Shown here one piece after another: positions 58,800 through 64,000 of a stretch of DNA of 64,000 bases. The position numbers and the translations under genes were made by a program. Source of the stretch: Chloroflexota bacterium (GTDB lineage: Bacteria; Chloroflexota; Anaerolineae; Anaerolineales; Anaerolineaceae); NCBI GenBank assembly GCA_023381565.1, contig JAMCRR010000053.1, positions 1-64,000 of the forward strand. Direction: 5' to 3'. Below the pieces are notes generated by a model, which saw only the letters and a list, made by a program, of their open reading frames with translations, did not search any database and was not told where the DNA came from. Positions within the stretch are counted from its first letter, which is position 1, and each line of letters starts with the position of its first letter.

Positions 58800-59966
58800 G
58801 TGCCCCGTAAAATCCTGCACCTGGATTTGGATGCCTTCTTCTGCGCAGTCGAGGAAAAGCGCGACCCCTCCTTGCGCGGGAAGGCATTTATTGTCGGAGG
58901 CCGCCCAGGGGAGCGTGGCGTGGTCCTATCGGCATCCTATGCCGCCCGGAAATTCGGTATCCGCTCAGCCATGCCCACAGCACGCGCCGTCAAGCTCTGC
59001 CCGGACCTGACCATTGTTCCTGCCAAGCATGGCGCTTATTCGGCGGCCTCGCAACAAGTGATGGACCGCCTGGCGAACCTGACCCCATTGATGGAACAGA
59101 TTTCCATCGACGAAGCTTTCCTCGACATTTCCGACCTGCCCGAACCGGGTGAGGTTATCGCTCAGCGCCTGCAGGCCTCGATCCGCGACGAACTGGATCT
59201 CCCCTGCTCGATCGGCATTGCCGCCAACAAGCTGCTCGCCAAGACCGCCACCGATGTAGGCAAAGCCTCTCACCGCTCATCCGGACCGCCTTATGCCATC
59301 CTCGTTGTGCCTCCCGGGCAAGAAGCGGCCTTCCTGGCGCCTCTTCCGGTGCAAGCCCTGTGGGGGATTGGTCCGAAAACCTCTGAGAGAATGGCCGGAT
59401 TGGGCATCCATACCATTGGAGACCTGGCCAGCCTCCCTGAAGCTCAGCTTGCCTATCACTTTGGCAAAATGGGATACGAGCTGGCCCTGAGGGCGCGCGG
59501 CATCGATAACCGTCCGGTAATCACCAGCCGCGCGGTGAAATCGATCAGCCAGGAGACCACCTTCGAGAAAGATGTCAACGACCAGCGCACCCTGGAGCGC
59601 ACCCTGCAGGATCTCTCTGCCCAGGTTGGCTACCGGCTACGCCGTGAAAGCCTCGCCGGGACTACCGTACGCTTGAAGCTGCGCTGGAGCGATTTCACCA
59701 CTTTGACGCGGCAGGTTACCCTGCGGCAAGCCACCAACCAGGATGGGGAGATCTCCGCGGCTGGCCTGCAGCTGTTCCGCCAAACCTGGGAGAAGGGTCG
59801 CCTGGTACGCCTGCTGGGAGTGGGAGTCAGTGGATTAGGCCCCGCCCTACGCCAGCTCAGCTTGTGGGAAGGCGGCGGAACAGAGAAGGAGCAGCGCCTG
59901 CTCCAGGCAGTGGACGAGCTGCGCCAGCGCTACGGCAAAACTGTGATCCGTAGGGGAAAGGCGTAG
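58800..59966 (+). CDS. dinB: DNA polymerase IV (Y family)
   Basis: A 388-residue translesion polymerase. Start GTG 58800. Catalytic acidic residues are D9 (LHLDLDAFF) and D104/E105 (ISIDEAFLD). The steric-gate region FFCAVE and the finger motif SYAARKFGIRSAMP are present, and the helix-hairpin-helix GIGPKTSERMAGLGIHTIGDLA and little-finger domain (~240-360) follow. It copies damaged DNA with low fidelity. A short C-terminus without an obvious beta-clamp peptide at the very end is noted; LSLWEGGG near 352-359 may contain the clamp-binding motif (QLSLW). No LexA box was recognised upstream. Confidence 0.95.
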   Translation: MPRKILHLDLDAFFCAVEEKRDPSLRGKAFIVGGRPGERGVVLSASYAARKFGIRSAMPTARAVKLCPDLTIVPAKHGAYSAASQQVMDRLANLTPLMEQISIDEAFLDISDLPEPGEVIAQRLQASIRDELDLPCSIGIAANKLLAKTATDVGKASHRSSGPPYAILVVPPGQEAAFLAPLPVQALWGIGPKTSERMAGLGIHTIGDLASLPEAQLAYHFGKMGYELALRARGIDNRPVITSRAVKSISQETTFEKDVNDQRTLERTLQDLSAQVGYRLRRESLAGTTVRLKLRWSDFTTLTRQVTLRQATNQDGEISAAGLQLFRQTWEKGRLVRLLGVGVSGLGPALRQLSLWEGGGTEKEQRLLQAVDELRQRYGKTVIRRGKA

Positions 59967-60024
59967 GAGTGCAATTCGATTGCACCCAGGACACAATCCA
60001 ATTTCGCCCTTATCCATGCGAAAT

Positions 60025-61293
60025 TCAACAGGGCTTGCTGTCGGTATACCCGCATACGATCAGCTGCTCGTACAGATCTGTCAGGCGGGGAGCGACTTTT
60101 TCCCAGGCATATCCCAGCGCATAGGCGGCTGCATTCTCTGCCATTTTCCGCCGCAGCCCAGGGCTCATGATCAGGCGCGACAGGGCGTCGCAGAGGGCAT
60201 CCGGGTTTCCATCCGGTACATGGAACCCGGTTATGCCATCCTGCACCAGGAAGGCCAACCCACCCACTTGCGAAGCTACCACAGGCGTGCCGCAAGCCAT
60301 CGCTTCCAGCGCTACCATGCCAAACGATTCATAATGGGAAGGCACGACTACCACTTCCGCAGCCGAGTAGTAATAGGCCAGCGAATCCTGGCTGCGCTTC
60401 CCCAGGAAAACCACCAGATCGCCCAACCCCAGGCTGGCCGAAAGCGCCTGCAGGCGCGCCATTTCCGCCGTCATATCTTCTGGGCTCACATCCGGATCAC
60501 CGCCGATAATCGCCAGGTAATGCGGGTATACCGACAGCAAGCCCTCCTGGCGCATCAAGGCGATCGCCCGGATGAGGGTATCGACCCCTTTCAGTGGCTC
60601 GATCCGGCCTACGTAGAGGAGCAGGCGCTCCCCCGGTGGAACCCCAACCACCGCCCTCGCTTCATCTGCCGGGATCGGATAGAAACGGCTGGTATCCACC
60701 CCGGGCGGGACGACGGTTATCTTTTCTTTTGGCGCTCCATATAAAAACTGGAGCTGAGCTTGCTCGGCCAGCGTGGCGGCAACAATTTTATCCGCTTCAT
60801 GGATCACCACGCGCTCACCTTCCAGGCGGTACTCCCCTTCCATCTCTGCAGTGGAGTTCGCCACCCGGTTTTTCATCTTTCCCAGCGTGTGGAACATCTG
60901 GATAAAGGGAATATTCCAGCTTGCCCTCAGATCTCTGGCTGCCAGGCCGGAGAGCCAGTAATGGCTATGGATCACATCATAGCGCAGGTTCTTATCGGCG
61001 GCAAATGTCAGAATCCCCTCGACATACTGCGGCAGATATCCGGCCAGCTCTTTTTTGGGGAGAGGGATTTCAGGACCTGCCGGGACGTGCACCACCCGGT
61101 TGCCATACCCCAGGTCGTGCAGCACATGGGGCACGTGTTCGTCTTGCGAGCGCGTAAATACGTCGACGTGCACTCCCAGGCGGCCTAACTCGCGCGTCAG
61201 GTCCCGGACGTACACATTCATACCACCGGTATCTTTCCCGCCCAACGTTGCCAGAGGGCAGGTATGATAGGATAACATGGCAATATTTAACAA
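60025..61293 (-). CDS. GT4-family glycosyltransferase
   Basis: A 422-residue GT-B enzyme of the MshA/sucrose-phosphate-synthase-like GT4 group. The N-terminal domain has TGGMNVYVRDLTRELGRLGHxVDVFTR-like features and YDVIHSHYWLSG; the C-terminal domain has VVPPGVDTSRF, LLYVGRIEPLKGVDTLI and VVVPSHYESFGMVALEAMACGTPVVAS with the E-x7-E motif. It probably transfers a sugar from a nucleotide donor to a soluble acceptor. TTG 61293 with AAGAGG 8 nt upstream is the likely start; ATG 61278 has no site. Inositol or fructose-6-phosphate are known acceptors in relatives, but none can be fixed here. Confidence 0.9.
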   Translation of the reverse strand: MLNIAMLSYHTCPLATLGGKDTGGMNVYVRDLTRELGRLGVHVDVFTRSQDEHVPHVLHDLGYGNRVVHVPAGPEIPLPKKELAGYLPQYVEGILTFAADKNLRYDVIHSHYWLSGLAARDLRASWNIPFIQMFHTLGKMKNRVANSTAEMEGEYRLEGERVVIHEADKIVAATLAEQAQLQFLYGAPKEKITVVPPGVDTSRFYPIPADEARAVVGVPPGERLLLYVGRIEPLKGVDTLIRAIALMRQEGLLSVYPHYLAIIGGDPDVSPEDMTAEMARLQALSASLGLGDLVVFLGKRSQDSLAYYYSAAEVVVVPSHYESFGMVALEAMACGTPVVASQVGGLAFLVQDGITGFHVPDGNPDALCDALSRLIMSPGLRRKMAENAAAYALGYAWEKVAPRLTDLYEQLIVCGYTDSKPC

Positions 61294-61344
61294 AGAAATA
61301 CCTCTTACTAACTTTAAAACTTACCGATTTAGAGCCACTGCTGG

Positions 61345-61350
61345 TATAAT
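61345..61350 (+). promoter_or_regulatory. Promoter of the tRNA gene (extended -10)
   Basis: A consensus TATAAT preceded by TGG, 10 bp before the mature 5' end of the tRNA. No clear -35 is visible. Confidence 0.7.
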
Positions 61351-61360
61351 TTCTGCTGTT

Positions 61361-61433
61361 GCCACCGTAGCTCAGCCGGCAGAGCAGACGTTTCGTAAAC
61401 GCCAGGTCAAGGGTTCGATTCCCTTCGGTGGCT
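61361..61433 (+). tRNA. tRNA-Thr(CGT)
   Basis: A 73-nt cloverleaf. Acceptor stem GCCACCG/CGGTGGC, D stem GCTC/GAGC, anticodon loop TTCGTAA with anticodon CGT at 61394-61396, T arm AAGGG TTCGATT CCCTT, discriminator T. The anticodon stem has one A-C mismatch. CCA is not encoded. It reads the threonine codon ACG. Confidence 0.96.
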
Positions 61434-61440
61434 CTTTGAT

Positions 61441-61490
61441 TGCTCATAGTTAATGGTTTTTCCCAATAAAGGAAAAACCAGGTTAGAGCA
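61441..61490 (+). other. Long hairpin after the tRNA gene
   Basis: A 10-bp perfect stem (61454-61463 with 61471-61480) is flanked by TGCTC/GAGCA outer arms (61441-61445 and 61486-61490). It may end tRNA transcription or act in 3' processing, but has no T-run. Confidence 0.5.
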
Positions 61491-61921
61491 TACTTTATTT
61501 CCTCGATATTGTAAATCAATTTAGCCCAGATAGGCAATCACGAAATTATTCTCCTCTGTAGCCAATACATTCTCTACCTCAATTTGGCATGGGGGGAATT
61601 TTCCCTTTTGAGCGAACAAATCTCCCGGTGCATACCCTGATTCTGGGTTTCGCTCGATTGATATAGTTCTTCCTATTGGCTGATAAGTATCATTACGAAG
61701 AGGGAGTTATTCCCGACGGGACCACCCCCAAATGACTCATATGAACACCATTTTGAGTAGATTTGTGTAAAATTGTCAGCGGGAGATTGCTCGCAGCCTG
61801 GAAGGGCACCAGACTGCTCTCAAAGACATATATTCAAACCAATTAATAGGGATTGTTGCCACTATATTATCCGTCATGGCCACAAGGAATAATTAAGAAA
61901 ATAAATGATGTGAGGTGCAAG
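61491..61921. other. Intergenic region before the nitroreductase gene
   Basis: 431 bp with no supported gene. Several short frames on both strands look weakly protein-like, among them a ~55-codon minus-strand frame ending near 61527, but they lack start codons and ribosome sites. It could hold a decayed gene. No clear promoter was identified. Confidence 0.4.
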
Positions 61922-62434
61922 ATGAACGTAAGTGAAGCTATTCGTACAAAACGCGCTGTGCGGAAATTTCGAGATGAGCCTATCCCGACTGAAGCCGTGC
62001 AGGCCATCCTGAACGCCGGACGGCGGGCTCAATCAGCCAAGAACCTGCAGCCCTGGCGGTTCATTGCCATCCAGGATAAAGCCACCTTGAAAGCCCTTTC
62101 GGAGATGGGCACTTATGCCGGTCATCTGGCAGACGCGGCTCTGGGAGTCGCCATCCTGACCCCTGACCCCGCATCACGCTACAGTGTAATGTTCGACGCC
62201 GGTCAGGCGGCTGCCTTTATGCAGCTGGCTGCCTGGGAGCTAGGTATCGCATCTTGCCCGGCCACTATCTATGAGCCTGAAAAAGCCCGCGAGCTGCTGG
62301 GTTTCCCAGATGAGCTGCACCTGCGGGTGGCATTCTCCTTCGGATATCCTCTTGATAAAACTGAGCTCGAGCGCCCTCCCCAGAAAGGCGATCGCCTTGC
62401 TCTTGAGGACATTGTCCATTGGGACCGCTGGTAA
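61922..62434 (+). CDS. Nitroreductase-family flavoenzyme
   Basis: A 170-residue FMN-dependent reductase. ATG 61922 follows GAGGTG; the upstream in-frame extension is not supported. The N-terminal AIRTKRAVRKFRDEPIP and AGRRAQSAKNLQPWRFI are the FMN-binding signature; AAFMQLAAWELGIAS and the C-terminal SFGYP complete the fold. It reduces nitro compounds, quinones or related substrates with NAD(P)H or F420H2. It lies 11 bp before a PPOX-class gene, so the two are likely co-expressed. Confidence 0.92.
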   Translation: MNVSEAIRTKRAVRKFRDEPIPTEAVQAILNAGRRAQSAKNLQPWRFIAIQDKATLKALSEMGTYAGHLADAALGVAILTPDPASRYSVMFDAGQAAAFMQLAAWELGIASCPATIYEPEKARELLGFPDELHLRVAFSFGYPLDKTELERPPQKGDRLALEDIVHWDRW

Positions 62435-62445
62435 TCCAGATCCGC

Positions 62446-62859
62446 ATGACCGCATGGGAACGGGATTTTCTCACCCAACATTCGGTTGCCCACCTGGCGA
62501 CGGTGGACAAACTACACCATCCGCACGCGTTGCCGATTGTGTATGCGTTCGACGGAACACGCCTTTACACCCCTCTCGACGCCAAACCTAAGCGGGTAGA
62601 GCCATCGCAGCTTCAAAGGGTGCGTGATATCCAGGCCAACCCGCAAGTCGCCATCGTCGTGGACGAGTACGATATAGAATGGAAGCGCCTGGCTTGGGTT
62701 CAGGTGCGCGGAAAAGCAGAAATGGTCGGTGAAGGGGAGTTCTATGAAGCCGGGATCAGGCTACTTACCGATAAATATAGCCAGTATCGGGTGATGCCGC
62801 TCACCGGAAAGCCCCTGATTGTGGTTCTTGTCGAAAAGATATTGAGCTGGAAAATCTAG
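62446..62859 (+). CDS. PPOX-class, possibly F420-dependent, oxidoreductase (Rv0121-like)
   Basis: A 137-residue split-barrel flavin/deazaflavin-binding protein. HSVAHLATVDKLHHPHALPIVYAFDG, LYTPLDAKPKRV, QANPQVAIVVDEYD and WVQVRGKAEMV match the TIGR03668 (Rv0121) family, whose members are predicted to use F420. ATG 62446 is chosen although no clear Shine-Dalgarno sequence is visible; an in-frame TTG lies 9 codons upstream inside the nitroreductase gene. The KPKR segment favours a phosphate-containing cofactor. Whether the organism makes F420 is not shown by this window. Confidence 0.85.
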   Translation: MTAWERDFLTQHSVAHLATVDKLHHPHALPIVYAFDGTRLYTPLDAKPKRVEPSQLQRVRDIQANPQVAIVVDEYDIEWKRLAWVQVRGKAEMVGEGEFYEAGIRLLTDKYSQYRVMPLTGKPLIVVLVEKILSWKI

Positions 62860-62996
62860 ATACCGGCTATCCCATTTGGCGCAGTGGGTTCAGGCGTTTG
62901 TGCGAGAATAGATCCGGCACGCCCATCACATGCCCTTTGGCGATCATAAGGGCAGCCGGATATCCGGCTATTTCTGATTGCTGCGGGATAAACAGG

Positions 62997-63002
62997 TATA
63001 AT
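62997..63002 (+). promoter_or_regulatory. -10 element of a probably leaderless uridine kinase mRNA
   Basis: A perfect TATAAT ends 6 bp before the uridine kinase ATG (63009). The transcript would start at or within a base or two of the start codon. No Shine-Dalgarno sequence is present. Confidence 0.65.
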
Positions 63003-63008
63003 ATTTTC

Positions 63009-63650
63009 ATGCCCAAACCTGAAATCCCAATCATCATCGGCATCGCCGGGGGATCAAGTTCCGGTAAGACGACTGTGGCAAACATTGTTCTGCAGCGGGT
63101 TGGCGCCCACCGCATTGCTTACCTGCCCCACGATGCATACTACAAAGACCTGCGCGACCTGGCGCCTCTCCACCGCGCAGAAATTAACTTCGATCATCCC
63201 GATTCGTTAGAGACCGACCTGCTGGCCAAGCACATCCAGCAGCTAAAGAATTGGGAGCCGGTCGAGATGCCGGTCTACGATTTCACCACCGATACCCGCA
63301 CAGATAAGACCGTGCGCATCGAACCTATGCGGGTGATCATCGTCGAAGGCATATTAATCTTCGGTGAGCGCATCTTGCGCGAGCTTTTCGACGTCAAAAT
63401 TTTCGTGGATACCGACGCAGATATTCGTTTCATCCGCCGCCTGCAACGTGATATCGCCGAACGCGGGCGGACGATGGATACGGTTATCCATCAGTATCTC
63501 ACCACCGTGCGCCCAATGCACCTGGAGTTCGTAGAACCTTCCAAGCGTTATGCAGACGTCATCATTCCGGAAGGGGGCTTGAACACCGTAGCCATGGATA
63601 TGGTCATTGCCCGCATCGAGTCGTTATTGCAATCGCCTCCGAAAGAATGA
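63009..63650 (+). CDS. udk: Uridine kinase
   Basis: A 213-residue P-loop kinase that phosphorylates uridine and cytidine in pyrimidine salvage. Walker A GGSSSGKT (14-21), substrate-site HDAYYKDL, NFDHPDSLETDLL and YDFTTDTRT are present. EGILIFGERILRELFDVKIFVDTD and RRLQRDIAERGRT, containing the lid arginines, complete it. The ATG 63009 fits the family N-terminus. The frame reaches further upstream but covers the promoter. The next gene starts 1 bp after its stop. Confidence 0.95.
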   Translation: MPKPEIPIIIGIAGGSSSGKTTVANIVLQRVGAHRIAYLPHDAYYKDLRDLAPLHRAEINFDHPDSLETDLLAKHIQQLKNWEPVEMPVYDFTTDTRTDKTVRIEPMRVIIVEGILIFGERILRELFDVKIFVDTDADIRFIRRLQRDIAERGRTMDTVIHQYLTTVRPMHLEFVEPSKRYADVIIPEGGLNTVAMDMVIARIESLLQSPPKE

Positions 63651-63651
63651 C

Positions 63652-64000
63652 ATGCTGGCAAACCGGCGCACCAATCTTTTCCGCCTGGTCACCCTTCTCT
63701 TCGTTATCGCGATAACCACCCTGGTTTTTATCTACCGAGAGCAGGCTGCTCAATTGCAGGGGTATGGTTATCCGGGGATCTTCCTCCTGTCCATTGTGGC
63801 AAATGCCACCGTGATCATCCCGGTCCCCGGGGTGCTGCTGACATCTGCCATGGGAGCAGTCTTTAACCCCCTGGGGGTAGCAATTGCCGCTGGAAGCGGA
63901 GCCGCTCTGGGGGAACTCACCGGTTATATGGCGGGTTTCAGCGGGCAGGCGGTAGTCGAAAATACGAAAAGGTACGAAACCCTGACACACTGGATGCAGA
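63652..64000 (+). CDS. DedA/VTT-domain membrane protein (partial, cut by right edge)
   Basis: At least 116 residues starting at ATG 63652, one base after the uridine kinase stop. TM1 is at ~9-27. Then the VTT (SNARE-associated) pattern begins: GYPGIFLLSIVANATVIIPVPG, LLTSAMGAVFNPLGVAIAAGSGAALGELTGYMAG. This E/G-rich segment is the re-entrant loop region typical of DedA-like proteins, which handle lipid carriers and membrane integrity. The C-terminus lies beyond the window. Confidence 0.88.
   Translation, partial: MLANRRTNLFRLVTLLFVIAITTLVFIYREQAAQLQGYGYPGIFLLSIVANATVIIPVPGVLLTSAMGAVFNPLGVAIAAGSGAALGELTGYMAGFSGQAVVENTKRYETLTHWMQ

Noticed and set aside
61491-61760. Protein-like stretches in the gap before the nitroreductase gene
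   Set aside because: The best minus-strand frame (~55 codons, ending near 61527) has no start codon and is preceded by an in-frame stop. Competing frames on both strands look equally protein-like, so a decayed gene cannot be supported.
1-64000. Mobile elements, CRISPR arrays, prophage genes, toxin-antitoxin or restriction systems
   Set aside because: No transposase, integrase, phage structural gene, regularly spaced repeats or nuclease/methylase pair could be recognised in any frame. The AbrB-like segment at 30566-31558 is part of an ABC ATPase and not a MazE antitoxin gene.

Overview
The window looks like a chromosomal segment of an anaerobic or facultative member of the Chloroflexota, most likely class Anaerolineae. 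This is an inference from gene content. The clues are lipoproteins whose lipobox Cys is followed by long Thr/Pro/Ala-rich linkers, a metal-dependent cupin-type phosphoglucose isomerase, a tungsten-type aldehyde:ferredoxin oxidoreductase, a secreted multihaem cytochrome c, a PPOX-class possibly F420-dependent enzyme, and recurrent YLP motifs in secreted proteins. I see no rRNA, CRISPR array, insertion sequence or prophage. One tRNA gene is present (Thr, anticodon CGT).

Layout. 1-4.1 kb: minus-strand glycan operon (polyprenyl-phosphate-type GT2, a double GT2, and a phosphoribosyltransferase-like protein cut by the left edge). 4.4-9.3 kb: SixA-type phosphatase, then an oligopeptide ABC importer (binding protein and two permeases, no ATPases). 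9.3-14.6 kb: a structured intergenic region with a candidate 29-residue protein, ftsH, an OmpR-type two-component system and a small membrane protein. 14.7-17.4 kb: complete polar amino-acid ABC importer. 17.8-24.4 kb: phosphoglucose isomerase, secreted NAGPA-type glycosidase, YgbA-like protein, asparaginase-type Ntn hydrolase, MurG-like transferase, multihaem cytochrome. 24.4-28.5 kb: two response regulators and a multi-PAS histidine kinase that read into the cytochrome. 28.6-35.6 kb: URO-D-family protein and a four-gene MacAB-like exporter in which one ATPase carries an AbrB-like tail.

35.8-48.3 kb is the most interesting part: a dense carbohydrate/sugar-acid catabolic island. It holds a zinc alcohol dehydrogenase, 2-keto-3-deoxygluconate kinase, a BKACE/DUF849 enzyme with an SDR, an NAD-dependent epimerase with a GntR/FadR regulator, and a SorC-type regulator followed by FGGY kinase, D-2-hydroxyacid dehydrogenase, aldehyde:ferredoxin oxidoreductase, SCP2-domain protein and class II aldolase. 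A nearly identical 13-bp operator lies in both the gntR promoter and the BKACE promoter, which suggests one regulon. The kinase, aldolase and ferredoxin-linked aldehyde oxidase can be combined into a plausible pathway in which a phosphorylated sugar is cleaved and the released aldehyde is oxidised with ferredoxin as acceptor.

48.6-64 kb: three tandem M42 aminopeptidase paralogues, a zincin-like protein with an MFS exporter, a MoxR/VWA (CoxD/CoxE-like) pair, an ECF sigma factor with two membrane proteins, DNA polymerase IV, a GT4 glycosyltransferase, tRNA-Thr, nitroreductase plus PPOX enzyme, uridine kinase (probably from a leaderless mRNA) and a DedA/VTT protein cut by the right edge.
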